Below, in pieces: positions 9,842-19,643 of a stretch of 47,379 bases of DNA; the first letter of the stretch is position 1, and each line of letters begins with the position of its first letter. Under the pieces are notes generated by a model. That model searched no databases, was not told the origin of the DNA, and saw only the letters and a list, made by a program, of their open reading frames with translations. The DNA is taken from positions 1 to 47,379 of the forward strand of contig CALUXR010000014.1 in NCBI GenBank assembly GCA_944324795.1, written 5' to 3'. A program made the position numbers and the translations under genes. This DNA comes from an uncultured Acholeplasmatales bacterium. GTDB lineage: Bacteria > Bacillota_I > Bacilli_A > Acholeplasmatales > Anaeroplasmataceae.

Positions 9842-10464
9842 TTTTCGCCTCTTAATATTTCTTTTATTTTACTTAATAAAACATCTAAAGCTACATCATG
9901 CTTAACATCATTAGGAATGATTAAATCAGCATAACGTTTAGTAGGATTTACATACGCTTCATGACTTGGTTTTACCGTTTCTAAATATTGTTTAATAACA
10001 AAACTTTGGCTCCTACCACGTTCAATCGTATCTCTTTCAAGTCTTCTAATAAATCTAATATCACTATCACATTCAACATATATTTTAATATTAGCTAAAT
10101 CTCTAATTTTTTTATCATATAAGGCTAAAATACCTTCTAAAATTATCACTTTTTTTGGTTCTACTAATATATATTCATTTTCTTTTCGATTATGGATTTT
10201 AAAATCATAAACAGGTTCTTTTATACTATTGCCACTTAATAAACTTTTTAACTGAGTATATAATAATTTTGTATCAAATGAATTAGGATGATCATAATTA
10301 GTTAGCATTCTTTCTTCCATTGTTAAACTAGATTGATCATTATAATAATTATCTTCACATATGATTCCTACATCGTTAGGATTCAATTTTTCTAACATTT
10401 GACTCACTACCGTTGTTTTACCACTAGCACTACCACCTGCTACAATTATCAAAATTGGTTTCAT
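9838..10464 (-). CDS. udk: Uridine kinase
   Basis: Phosphorylates uridine and cytidine with ATP or GTP in pyrimidine salvage. P-loop GGSASGKTT at 10-18, the EDNYY motif near 36-40, YDHPNSFD, and ILEGILALYD near 108-117 are the family landmarks. Length (208 aa) is standard. A purine-rich CGAGGAGG-type ribosome site lies just before the ATG. It follows the YlmH-like gene by a short gap and overlaps mtnN by 4 bases. Confidence 0.94.
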   Translation of the reverse strand: MKPILIIVAGGSASGKTTVVSQMLEKLNPNDVGIICEDNYYNDQSSLTMEERMLTNYDHPNSFDTKLLYTQLKSLLSGNSIKEPVYDFKIHNRKENEYILVEPKKVIILEGILALYDKKIRDLANIKIYVECDSDIRFIRRLERDTIERGRSQSFVIKQYLETVKPSHEAYVNPTKRYADLIIPNDVKHDVALDVLLSKIKEILRGEK

Positions 10465-10480
10465 CTTATACCTCCTCGTA

Positions 10481-11215
10481 TTATTTTGGCTTTTTTATTT
10501 TTATAATTAAATTGCCACTTTTAGTTTTACCACAAATTTCACTAACTATTACGCGGCCTTTACCTCTAATACTTAATAAATCTTTTTCTTTTACTAATTT
10601 ACTTTCTTTTAATACTATTTCATGATTAATTTTAACAAAACCATCAGCAATTAAATTTTGGGCTTTAGCTCTACCTAAATTATAAGAAGCCGCTATTAAA
10701 TTATCTAATCTTAGACTTGCTATAAAAATAGTTTCTTCTAAATAACTAACTTCATAATTTATTTCTTCTTCTACAATCTTGCATTCTACATTTACTTTGC
10801 CTATTTTAACTAAATTTTCTTTAATGAAATTTGCCATATTTAAACAAACAAAGGCATAATAAGCATCATTTGTATAAATTATGTCGCCAACAATTTCTCT
10901 TTTTAAACCAAGGCCTAAAATACTACCTAAAATCATTCGATGATTTAAAATATCAGTTTTTAAAAATGGTTTTATTTTTAATATTGCAATTTGAAAATCT
11001 TTGTTATCTACTTCATTTATACTAAATATAACTCTTTTATATTCACTATCTTTATAACCACCATAAAAATAAGGCCTTACATAATCATTATGTTTAAAAG
11101 ACCTACTAATAATAAGTTGATTTTCTAAATTATAAAAGGGAAGTAAGATATTTCTTTCATATGCTTCTTCTTTTAAATCATGGATGCGGTTTTTAAAAGC
11201 TTCTAAATTATCCAT
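10481..11215 (-). CDS. S4-domain RNA-binding protein, YlmH-like
   Basis: Resembles YlmH, which in Bacilli binds RNA through a C-terminal S4 domain and has been linked to rescue of stalled ribosomes and to the division gene cluster. The S4 domain spans about 170-235 (SLRLDNLIAASYNLGRAKAQ, then ADGFVKINHEIV). The N-terminal part matches the YlmH ferredoxin-like fold (ILGSILGLGLKREIVGDI). The longest frame begins at a GTG at 11227, but GAGGG lies just inside it and 5 bases before an internal ATG at 11215; I use that start. Here it leads udk-mtnN-rnhA and is not beside divIVA or sepF. Confidence 0.8.
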   Translation of the reverse strand: MDNLEAFKNRIHDLKEEAYERNILLPFYNLENQLIISRSFKHNDYVRPYFYGGYKDSEYKRVIFSINEVDNKDFQIAILKIKPFLKTDILNHRMILGSILGLGLKREIVGDIIYTNDAYYAFVCLNMANFIKENLVKIGKVNVECKIVEEEINYEVSYLEETIFIASLRLDNLIAASYNLGRAKAQNLIADGFVKINHEIVLKESKLVKEKDLLSIRGKGRVIVSEICGKTKSGNLIIKIKKPK

Positions 11216-11271
11216 AAAATCCCTCACAATTTTATGTTTAAATTATAATAAATTATTCTTTAAAATACAAT

Positions 11272-11295
11272 AAAAAAGTAGTCAAACGACTACTT
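11272..11295 (-). terminator. Terminator of the Bax-inhibitor-1 gene
   Basis: Eight-bp stem 11276-11283 with 11288-11295, loop of 4, minus-strand T6 tail; it overlaps the stop codon. Confidence 0.85.
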
Positions 11296-12040
11296 AATTA
11301 CGATTACTATTACCAAAAATCAATATTAGGAAATATAATACTTGAACATATATATAAATTAAACTTACAATTAGGCCAAGCGATACAGACCATTCTGCCT
11401 TTTTTTCACATCCGGCTGCTACAACATAATTTGCTTCATCAAAATTAAATATTAATGTTATAGCACCATATATTAATAAGAATAATTCAATAAATAGCAT
11501 GATGCCAAAATTATTATAAATTGCTGGCATAAATAAGCCAAATAAAGAAACAAATAAAATTAATACTAAAGCCCCAATACTCATTGCATAAGCAAGTTTA
11601 CGAAGTATTGAACCTTGTCTAAATACACCTGTAGCATATAATAATAACATTACACCAAATATTAAAGCTGTTGAGAAAGCAGCAATTGTACCAACACCAG
11701 GAAAGAATAATTCACATAAAGCAGAAATTGTACCTAAAAATAATCCTTGACATACACTATAAATTATACCACCATACATCGCCGCTCTAAATGAAATACG
11801 TCCTACTAAGGCAGCAATAAAACCAATAATTCCCGAAAATGTTAAAGCTAAAGCTAAACCTACAACATTGCTAGCAAGAATTCTTGGTAACGCTAAAGCA
11901 GTTATGACTGCAACAGCTATAGTAATAATTAATAAAATACTAGTTTTAATAACGACGCCTTTATAACTAGCAGCATCGACATCTTCAAAATGGGTAGAAC
12001 CAGTTTGAATTGTTGCGAAAACTGGATTTTGATTTCTCAT
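11294..12040 (-). CDS. Bax inhibitor-1 / YccA family membrane protein
   Basis: A 248-residue polytopic membrane protein with about seven spans between residues 30 and 245. It has the family pattern of a cytoplasmic N terminus (about 28 residues with NPVF near the start), GGIIYSVCQGLFLGTISAL in the middle, and LIYGAITLIFNFDEANYVV near the C terminus. Bacterial members such as BsYetJ are pH-sensitive calcium leak channels, but the role in this organism is unknown. It stands alone between polC and the ylmH operon with its own terminator. A GGAGGT ribosome site precedes the ATG. Confidence 0.85.
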   Translation of the reverse strand: MRNQNPVFATIQTGSTHFEDVDAASYKGVVIKTSILLIITIAVAVITALALPRILASNVVGLALALTFSGIIGFIAALVGRISFRAAMYGGIIYSVCQGLFLGTISALCELFFPGVGTIAAFSTALIFGVMLLLYATGVFRQGSILRKLAYAMSIGALVLILFVSLFGLFMPAIYNNFGIMLFIELFLLIYGAITLIFNFDEANYVVAAGCEKKAEWSVSLGLIVSLIYIYVQVLYFLILIFGNSNRN

Positions 12041-12132
12041 ATCAAGACCTCCTTAAAGTCTACATAAATTATATTATTAATATCAATTAATGTAAATAAG
12101 TAAAATATATTTAACATAATTTCCCATAGAGT

Positions 12133-15100
12133 TTAAGCAAATAAACCATATTCTTCTTCTCTATCTTCTTCTGGTAAATCAGAAAAAGCATGCATTAATT
12201 CAAATTCATGATATAAAGTTTGATTAAGTTTTGTTCTTCTTAAAACATCTTTTTTCGAAGTGAACATAGCTTCATTTCTTTTTTGAACGATATCTAAAGC
12301 CGCACTTTCACCTAGACCATCAACTGCTGAGAAAGGAATTCTAATTCCCTCATCTTCAATCTTAAATTCTGTAGCTTCAGATAATTTAATATCAAGTGGT
12401 AAAAATTTAATACCTCTAGATACCATTTCTAATGCTACATATAATGAGTTTATTAAATCATCATCTTTAGCTGTTTTATCATCTTTATTATTTATTTCTT
12501 GAATCATCGCTCTAATAGCTAATTTACCACCCATAAAAGCTTTGATACTATATGCCTTAGCTCTTGCAGAAAACCAGGCACTATAAAATAATTTAGGACT
12601 ATAAACTTTAAACCAAGCAATTCTTAAAGCCATCAAAATATAAGCAGTTGCATGAGCTTTAGGGAACATATATTGAATTTGTTCACATGACCAAATATAC
12701 CACTTTGGTACTTGCTTTTCTTCCATATATTGTTTATAATCTTCCCATTTTTCAGGCATTTTATGAACTTTACCTTTACGAACAAATTCCATTATTTCAA
12801 ATGCTTTTAAAGGTTCAAGATTTTTATATAATAAATAAACCATTATATCATCACGACAACCGATAACGTCACTAAATGGAATTTTACCAAATTCTGTTTT
12901 ACCTAAAACTAAATCTTGACTATTACCAGCCCAAATACCTGTACCATGGCTTAGACCTGATATTTTAACTAATTCTGCAAAAGTTTTAGGCATTGTATCA
13001 GCAAGCAAACGTCTTACAAAAGTTGTTCCTAGTTCAGGTACGGCATAACTAGCAACCGTGCTGTCGATATCTTCTGGTTTAATATTTAAAACATCTGTAC
13101 TATTAAATAAACGATAAACATTTTTATCATCGATAGGAATATCTTCTGGTTTTGAAAATGGAAATTCACTTTGATGTTGATGAACATAATCCATCATATA
13201 TTTAATAATAGTTGGATCATCATGACCTAAGATATCTAGTTTTAATAAATTATTTTCAAAACTATGATAATCATAATGAGTTGTTCGCCATTCATTAGAA
13301 GTATTTAAAGCCGGATATTGAATAGGTGTTACATCATAAATATCAACATATTTAGGAACAACTACAATACCTCCTGGATGTTGACCGGTCGACCTTCTGA
13401 CGCCAATCAATTTTGAAGCGATTCTATCCATTTCGCAAGAACGTAAATTTATCTTTTTTCTTTCACAATAACCTTTAACATAACCATAGGCATTCTTATC
13501 TGCTAAAGTTGCAACCGTACCACCTCTAAAAGCATGGTCATAACCCATAAATTCTCGAACAAATTCATGAGCTGTAGCTTGATAATCACCACTAAAATTC
13601 AGATCGATATCAGGAACTTTATCACCATTAAAACCAAGGAAGGTTTCAAAAGGAATATCATGACCATCTTTCACTAACTTTTCTCCACATACCGGACATA
13701 TAGCATCTGGTAAGTCATAACCACTTTCAACATTATTTAAAACATCTATAAATGGTTTTTCAAGATCACTTATACCATATTCCTTCTTTTCATCTTCATT
13801 CATTTTAAATACTTGAAATTTACATTTAGGACAACGATAATGTGGGGCAAGAGGATTAATTTCAGTTATGCGCATCATTGTAGCAACTAAAGATGAACCA
13901 ACACTTCCTCTACTACCTACTAGATAACCATCACTAAGTGATTTTGTAACTAGTAAATGACTCATATAATATACGCTAGCATAACCATTAGAAATAATAG
14001 AATTAAGCTCTCTATCTAGCCTTTTTTTAACTATTGGATGAGGATTTTCACCATAATGAGATAGCACATTTTCTCCAACAATTTTATTTAGCTCATCGAC
14101 AATTGATGGAATATTTAAACTATCTTTAAATTGATCATCTCTTGGGGCATACATTTCCTTAGGAAATGGAGCTACCTTCTCTATCATATCACTAATTAAA
14201 TTAGAATTTGTAACTACTATTTTATATGCTAGATCATTATCTATAAAATCAAATTCACTTAGCATTTCATCTGTTGTTCTAAGATGCATATAAGGGGTCT
14301 CATTATATCTATTAAGTTCATGATATCTACCACCAAGTTGCGGTGAGCCTATTAAAATATCACGATATTTTTTATCATTTTTAGAAATATAATGACAATC
14401 TGATGTAGCAACAACTATTTTATTTTCTTTTAACGCAATATCAATTATGTTTTTAATTGTTTTTTTAATAGCTTCTTCACCTAAAGTAATATCATCATAT
14501 AAATGATAATAACAAAGTGGTGGTTGTACTTCAATAAAATCATAAAAAGACATCATTTTAGCTACATCATTAATATTACCATTTAATGCTTCTTCAAATA
14601 TCTCTCCATTGACACAACCAGAACTAACTAAAATACCATCACGATATTTTTCTAATACGCTTCTTAATAATCTTGGTTCTTCAGCGCAATTAACGGTTAA
14701 AGCATCAGATAATAATTTATACATATTTTTTAAGCCAATTTGATTTTTAACTAATATATTTATATGTTTAGGTATTAAAGTTTTATAAAAATCAGCATCC
14801 ATTAAATTATTAATTTCATTATAATTTAAAATATCTTTACTAAATAATTCTTTTAACATTAAAATAAAACATTCTGCCGTAACTCTAGTATCATCGATAG
14901 CTCTATGATGATGTTCTTGTTTTACTTTATAAAATTTAGCAAATTCTTTTAAATTAAATTTCTTTAATTCTTTATTATGTAAAGCTCTTAAAGCATTTAA
15001 TGTATCAATAACATCAAAATCAATCTCATCATAATTAAGACGACGCATATTTGCTTTAATCATTCCAACGTCAAAACTTGCATTATGAGCAACTAAGATA

Positions 15101-16569
15101 CATCCTTTAACAAATTCTAAAAATTTTGGTAATACTTCTTCAATAGTTGGGGCATCAGCAACCATTTCATTTGTTATAGATGTCAATTCAGTTATTTTAT
15201 CAGATATTACTATCTTAGGATTAACAAAAGTTTCATAACTATCGATTTCCCCATGTATATTATATTTAGTAGCCGCGATTTCTATTATACGATCATTTTC
15301 TTGACTAAGTCCGGTAGTCTCAAGGTCAAATATTACATATGTTGCATCCTTTAATGATATATCATTATCTGTAAAAGTGATTTTTGTATTCTTATCGTCA
15401 ACATAATTTAATTCAACCCCAAAAATTGGCTTAATATCAGGATATTTATCCATTATATGTGAAACATCAGAAATTGAATATACACCATCATGATCAGTAA
15501 TTGCAAAAGCTTTATGTCCCCACTTAGATATTGTTTCATAATAATCACTAACATCTGCAATACCATCAAGAGCACTCATCTTTGTATGAGCATGTAATTC
15601 TACTCTTTTAACTTTTGCTTCATCAACAACTTCATCTATCTTTCTTTTACCAAGAAGTTCAATCTTACTAGCCATTATAACAACATTTTTAGCATATGGG
15701 TCATATTCAGCTCTTCCTGTTACTTCTAATGTATCATTTGGTTCTAATTTGTTATAAACAGCTATCTCATTTTCACCTCTCAACCATTTCTTTACAACTA
15801 TAGAATCAGTTTCATCAGTAATCTTAATTTGAGCTAAAGTTGAAGTTGTAAAGCTTTTAACTTCACTTTTAAAAATATAACCACTTATTAAAAAAACAGG
15901 ATTACCTTTTGTATTAGCATAAATTGCTAAATCATTACTAGTTTGTGGAATATCTTTAATTGCTGTTTTTGTATTAATTTGAACTGCTCTATAATATTTA
16001 TTTTCTTTTAAAGCTTTTTGATTAGCTTGTAATTCTCTTGCTTCATCATTCATTCTTTTTAGCTCTCCTAATTTTTCTAATTCTAATTGCTTAATTTCTT
16101 CAGCAATACTTTTATTGGGGTCTTGTTCAAATTCAATAGTAATATTTATTCCATAATTTTTAAACTCTTTTTCGATATCTACAGCTAATTGTCCTATTCC
16201 AGCCGCATCTTTTTCAATAATAAATGTGAAAGTTTTATCGCTATATTTAACTTCATTATTAATAAGAAAATTAAAACGAGGCATATTGCTAGCTAAATAA
16301 GCTAAAATGTCTTTTAAATATTCTCTCAATAAATTTTCACTAATAATATTATTTTTATAACTAACATTTAATTTAGTTTTTATATTTAATTCTTTAAAAT
16401 AATCGTTTATACAATTTGTTAAACTTTTATAATTATTAATACTTAAACATTTATCAAATTCTAATTTTAACTCTAAAACATTCCTTAATTTATCATAACA
16501 TACATTAATAAGTTCATAAGGATTATCAGTAAAATCAATTCCTACCTTATCTAAAAATTCTAAATTCAT
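12133..16569 (-). CDS. polC: DNA polymerase III alpha subunit, PolC type
   Basis: Leading-strand replicase of low-GC Gram-positives. Domains in order: N-terminal domain (1-190), OB-fold (about 225-305), PHP domain start (VELHAHTKMSALDG, 323-336), inserted DEDD proofreading exonuclease (FDLETTGL, 414-421, with Asp415 and Glu417; HNASFDVG; HHRAIDDTR), PHP remainder, then palm/thumb/fingers with the zinc-binding CPKC...CPVC pair, the catalytic PDIDLNFSGDYQ, and RRSTGQHPGG. Length 1478 aa is normal for PolC. Its ATG overlaps the DUF1189 stop by 4 bases, making it the last gene of the leuS-like/DUF1189/polC run. In Bacillus, polC follows proS; here a synthetase-like pseudoenzyme occupies that place. 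Confidence 0.97.
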   Translation of the reverse strand: MNLEFLDKVGIDFTDNPYELINVCYDKLRNVLELKLEFDKCLSINNYKSLTNCINDYFKELNIKTKLNVSYKNNIISENLLREYLKDILAYLASNMPRFNFLINNEVKYSDKTFTFIIEKDAAGIGQLAVDIEKEFKNYGINITIEFEQDPNKSIAEEIKQLELEKLGELKRMNDEARELQANQKALKENKYYRAVQINTKTAIKDIPQTSNDLAIYANTKGNPVFLISGYIFKSEVKSFTTSTLAQIKITDETDSIVVKKWLRGENEIAVYNKLEPNDTLEVTGRAEYDPYAKNVVIMASKIELLGKRKIDEVVDEAKVKRVELHAHTKMSALDGIADVSDYYETISKWGHKAFAITDHDGVYSISDVSHIMDKYPDIKPIFGVELNYVDDKNTKITFTDNDISLKDATYVIFDLETTGLSQENDRIIEIAATKYNIHGEIDSYETFVNPKIVISDKITELTSITNEMVADAPTIEEVLPKFLEFVKGCILVAHNASFDVGMIKANMRRLNYDEIDFDVIDTLNALRALHNKELKKFNLKEFAKFYKVKQEHHHRAIDDTRVTAECFILMLKELFSKDILNYNEINNLMDADFYKTLIPKHINILVKNQIGLKNMYKLLSDALTVNCAEEPRLLRSVLEKYRDGILVSSGCVNGEIFEEALNGNINDVAKMMSFYDFIEVQPPLCYYHLYDDITLGEEAIKKTIKNIIDIALKENKIVVATSDCHYISKNDKKYRDILIGSPQLGGRYHELNRYNETPYMHLRTTDEMLSEFDFIDNDLAYKIVVTNSNLISDMIEKVAPFPKEMYAPRDDQFKDSLNIPSIVDELNKIVGENVLSHYGENPHPIVKKRLDRELNSIISNGYASVYYMSHLLVTKSLSDGYLVGSRGSVGSSLVATMMRITEINPLAPHYRCPKCKFQVFKMNEDEKKEYGISDLEKPFIDVLNNVESGYDLPDAICPVCGEKLVKDGHDIPFETFLGFNGDKVPDIDLNFSGDYQATAHEFVREFMGYDHAFRGGTVATLADKNAYGYVKGYCERKKINLRSCEMDRIASKLIGVRRSTGQHPGGIVVVPKYVDIYDVTPIQYPALNTSNEWRTTHYDYHSFENNLLKLDILGHDDPTIIKYMMDYVHQHQSEFPFSKPEDIPIDDKNVYRLFNSTDVLNIKPEDIDSTVASYAVPELGTTFVRRLLADTMPKTFAELVKISGLSHGTGIWAGNSQDLVLGKTEFGKIPFSDVIGCRDDIMVYLLYKNLEPLKAFEIMEFVRKGKVHKMPEKWEDYKQYMEEKQVPKWYIWSCEQIQYMFPKAHATAYILMALRIAWFKVYSPKLFYSAWFSARAKAYSIKAFMGGKLAIRAMIQEINNKDDKTAKDDDLINSLYVALEMVSRGIKFLPLDIKLSEATEFKIEDEGIRIPFSAVDGLGESAALDIVQKRNEAMFTSKKDVLRRTKLNQTLYHEFELMHAFSDLPEEDREEEYGLFA

Positions 16570-17351
16570 TGTTTTCTAGCCTCTACTTTAACAATACTTT
16601 TTAATGATATAAAAAAATATATAATGGGAATTAACATAGCCACATATTGTAAAAAACTTATATTTAACATATATGCTAATATATATATTACTAAATAAGG
16701 AATCCCACAGTGTAATAATAAACTAAATCTAAATTTACCTTTAATTGAACTATTAATATTATATGTAATTAAAAATGTTATTAAAAATATAAATAATAAA
16801 GTCCCTAATATTTCAAATAGATTAAAAAATGTATTTGATGCTGCTAAACTATTATTATAAGCATTAAAAGCTATACTAATTAGTGTACCTAAAGCTATTC
16901 TACTTGTATTATCATTGCTACCATCTATTTTAAAATCACTTATATTTAAAGTATTATAATTAACTTTTTCTAATAATTTATTTCCTAAATAAACTTCATA
17001 ATTATCACTATTAAAGATAATTATAAAAGTTTCTGTTCTTTCACTAGTATTATCTAAAAAATAAATTCCTAAATTATTATCATCAAAACTATAAATATAT
17101 TTTTTAGCTGTCCCACTTAAAACTTTATTGTTAAATGTTAAATCAGCAGTATCATCACGCATAATTACATTAGTTATTTGATTTTCTTCAGTTTGTGGTA
17201 AATTAGAATAGCCTTTATATAAACTAAATAATAATACTCCTAATATAGCTATTAATATAATATATAAAACAATAACTTTCCAAATTTTATCAATAATAAA
17301 CTTACCAATAAAACTGGGGTGTAATAAACATATTCTTAATCTATCAAACAT
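16566..17351 (-). CDS. DUF1189-like membrane protein
   Basis: A 261-residue protein with one membrane span near 22-46, an extracytoplasmic segment of about 100 residues rich in Asn, Asp and Thr, and four spans toward the C terminus (about 155-255). Layout and the N-terminal HPSFIGKFI...KIWKVI pattern recall DUF1189 proteins of Bacilli, whose function is unknown. It lies 15 bases after the leuS-like gene and overlaps polC by 4 bases, so it is cotranscribed and translationally coupled with both. No catalytic motif is visible. The family call is tentative. Confidence 0.55.
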   Translation of the reverse strand: MFDRLRICLLHPSFIGKFIIDKIWKVIVLYIILIAILGVLLFSLYKGYSNLPQTEENQITNVIMRDDTADLTFNNKVLSGTAKKYIYSFDDNNLGIYFLDNTSERTETFIIIFNSDNYEVYLGNKLLEKVNYNTLNISDFKIDGSNDNTSRIALGTLISIAFNAYNNSLAASNTFFNLFEILGTLLFIFLITFLITYNINSSIKGKFRFSLLLHCGIPYLVIYILAYMLNISFLQYVAMLIPIIYFFISLKSIVKVEARKQ

Positions 17352-17366
17352 ATTATTCCTCGCTTT

Positions 17367-19304
17367 CTAAATTATCCAACTTAGATTTAAAATTAATTCT
17401 CTTTTATTTAAAAATTCATAATTTAAATCTTCTGCTAAATTAGGACATACAATACTTAAAAGTATTAAAAAGTCACTAGCTTGTTTTTTAGTTAATTGTT
17501 TATTTTCAATATATTCTTTAAAAAATTCAAATATATCTTTTATATATTTATCTAAATCAAGACTAACTAAATCATCAAATAATTTGTTTTTTAATTGATA
17601 AAATGGAAATTCTAAATCAAAATTACTAGCTAAAAAACCCTTCATAAAACAAGCTCTAATCTTATTTAATATTTGTTTATAATAAAATATTTTATTTTCA
17701 TCAAAATAAATTTTATCTTCTAATCCTATACTTAAATAATATAATCTAACCGCATCAGCACCATAATTTGCAAGCAAATCTAATACTTTTATACAATTAT
17801 TAGAACTTTTTTTAATATCATTACCATATAAATCATAAACATTATCATATATTTTAATTTCTAAATTTTTAAATATTTTAATATTTTTATTATCACTAAT
17901 AATACTTAAGATAATAATAGGCATTAATAAAGTTTCTAATATTTCCTTTTTATTAATAACTAAAGTTAAATTATTTAAATACTTTTCTAAAATCATTAAA
18001 TTTGTTTTACTAAATACATCACCAATATCAGCTAAATTATCATTTAATATATTTAATATTATTTCTATTCCTCTCATAAACAAATCATTAAAAGAATAAT
18101 CAACTAATTCACAATTATTATCATTATTAAATTTTAAATGTTTAAATTCATCATAATAAATTGGTATAGCTTTAGATAATGGTTTTAAAGTGTTTTTTTC
18201 TAAAGGTATTGGAAATAAATAATTATTAAATGATGATATGACTATTTCTTTCTTTTCATAATTATAAGTTTTTTGGGCCATACCTTCTTCACTAAACATT
18301 TCTACAATTTTAATTCTCGCGTCTTCTTTAGTTAAGCCATCTAAAAAATCACTATTGCATAAATAATTACCATTGTAAATATTAATAGGGTTAATATCAA
18401 AATAATTAAAGTCAGCTAAATCTGTGGTGCTAAATAAAGTTTTAATTGGCACATCATATTTAAAACTTATAAATATAGGAACTTCTTTACCTGTTAAAGG
18501 ATTAATTATAAAATTACCACTATATAAATATGGTTTATTTTTCCTAAATAAAAAATTTTCAACTGATGATATTTCCCATGGGGCTATATATTCTAAAATA
18601 TCGATATAATTAGGACTAATTACAATAGCTCCTAAAGCTCCAAGTTCTTCTGGTGCTTCTAAAAATAAATTGATTTTTTTATCATTTGAAGTATTTAATT
18701 CTAATTCTAAAGTTGTATATTCCCCTAATGCTTTATAAATTTTATCTTTATATTCATCTTTAATACTTAAATTATCAATAATATTGATTATTGTTTTTAA
18801 ATGTTTTGTTATATTTAAAGTGAATGCATAATCATTTTTTAATCTATATTTATTATCTATTTGCATTTGATCATATGTATTATATTCATCTTTAAATAAA
18901 GGAATTTCTTTGTATTCAACATAACCTTTATCATATAAATATAAGAATATTTGTTGAATTAATTTTAAAGAGTCATAACTATTATTAACAACTAAACGAT
19001 TATTGATATAGCCACAATTTAATTTAATTAATTCATCTAAATAAGTTTTATAATAATTGATAGCTTTAGTCCTATTTTCATTTGAATTAATAGTAAAAAA
19101 ACCAGGATTAGCTAGAACATTAAGATTCTTAAAACGATAATATCTTGCTAAACTATCAACATATAAATTAGCTCTAAAATTAGCATTTAAAAAACCATTT
19201 TCTATGGTTTTAATAAAAGGAGTAAAAATTAATTGATTTTTTTTAATAACGTTATTTTCAACATCAAAAAGATGTTGTTGTTGCCAAACATTATACCAAT
19301 TCAT
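17367..19304 (-). CDS. Leucyl-tRNA synthetase paralogue lacking both catalytic signatures
   Basis: The 645-residue chain follows LeuRS from end to end: an N-terminal W..Q element; the Rossmann entry LYVDSLARYYRFKNLNVLANPG (47-68); a CP1 editing-domain outline (FLEAPEELGALGAIVISP, 214-231, then PLTGKEVPI, 269-277); the LeuRS segment FLDGLTKEDARIKIVEMF (320-337); the second Rossmann half with LLANYGADAVRLYYLSIG (510-527); and an anticodon-domain-like tail (CPNLAEDLNYEFL, 620-632). The HIGH position reads NANF (40-43) and the KMSKS position reads IKKSS (497-501). The T-rich editing site and the RLRDW..SRQRYWG block are also gone. It lacks the last 60-150 residues of LeuRS. Activation of leucine therefore looks impossible, yet the frame is intact, with a strong GAGGAGG site. 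It heads the operon with DUF1189 and polC. Role unknown. Confidence 0.75.
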   Translation of the reverse strand: MNWYNVWQQQHLFDVENNVIKKNQLIFTPFIKTIENGFLNANFRANLYVDSLARYYRFKNLNVLANPGFFTINSNENRTKAINYYKTYLDELIKLNCGYINNRLVVNNSYDSLKLIQQIFLYLYDKGYVEYKEIPLFKDEYNTYDQMQIDNKYRLKNDYAFTLNITKHLKTIINIIDNLSIKDEYKDKIYKALGEYTTLELELNTSNDKKINLFLEAPEELGALGAIVISPNYIDILEYIAPWEISSVENFLFRKNKPYLYSGNFIINPLTGKEVPIFISFKYDVPIKTLFSTTDLADFNYFDINPINIYNGNYLCNSDFLDGLTKEDARIKIVEMFSEEGMAQKTYNYEKKEIVISSFNNYLFPIPLEKNTLKPLSKAIPIYYDEFKHLKFNNDNNCELVDYSFNDLFMRGIEIILNILNDNLADIGDVFSKTNLMILEKYLNNLTLVINKKEILETLLMPIIILSIISDNKNIKIFKNLEIKIYDNVYDLYGNDIKKSSNNCIKVLDLLANYGADAVRLYYLSIGLEDKIYFDENKIFYYKQILNKIRACFMKGFLASNFDLEFPFYQLKNKLFDDLVSLDLDKYIKDIFEFFKEYIENKQLTKKQASDFLILLSIVCPNLAEDLNYEFLNKRELILNLSWII

Positions 19305-19324
19305 TATAATTGCCTCCTCATGAT

Positions 19325-19352
19325 AAAAAATACTGTGAAAACACAGTATTTT
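19325..19352 (-). terminator. acpP terminator
   Basis: Perfect 11-bp stem (19327-19337 with 19342-19352), 4-base loop, minus-strand T-tail. It touches the acpP stop and separates acpP from the leuS-like gene. Confidence 0.85.
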
Positions 19353-19587
19353 ACTTTGATGATTGCTCTTCTATATAATCTACTAAATCTTTAACAGTTT
19401 TAATTTTTTCTGCTGCATCATCAGCAATAGAAATATTAAAACTTTCTTCTAAATTCATGATAATCTCTACAGCATCTAGACTATCAGCACCTAAATCATC
19501 TGCTAAATTAGCATTTAAGGTAACTTTATCTTTAGAGATATTTAGATTATCAGCAATAATAGCTTGAACTTGTTCAAATACTGTCAT
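19351..19587 (-). CDS. acpP: Acyl carrier protein
   Basis: Carries growing acyl chains on a 4'-phosphopantetheine arm in fatty-acid synthesis. The attachment serine is Ser36 in GADSLDAVE; helix II that partner enzymes recognise follows. At 78 residues, acidic, with the four-helix pattern, it is a standard ACP. It has its own promoter and terminator, unlike the fab-cluster location usual in Bacilli. It lies directly upstream of the leuS-like gene, but the terminator argues against a shared transcript. Confidence 0.95.
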   Translation of the reverse strand: MTVFEQVQAIIADNLNISKDKVTLNANLADDLGADSLDAVEIIMNLEESFNISIADDAAEKIKTVKDLVDYIEEQSSK

Positions 19588-19614
19588 ATTATTCCTCCAA
19601 TTTAAACTGCTATT

Positions 19615-19643
19615 ATTGTATCAAAAATTTAACTAAATGTAAA
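19615..19643 (-). promoter_or_regulatory. acpP promoter
   Basis: On the minus strand TTTACA (19638-19643) and TACAAT (19615-19620) are separated by 17 bases and sit about 28 bases before the acpP start. The -35 box abuts the stop of the lipid kinase gene. Confidence 0.7.

Noticed and set aside
17367-19304. Calling this gene a functional leuS
   Set aside because: Both HIGH and KMSKS are lost and the C-terminal domain is short, so it cannot be the housekeeping enzyme.
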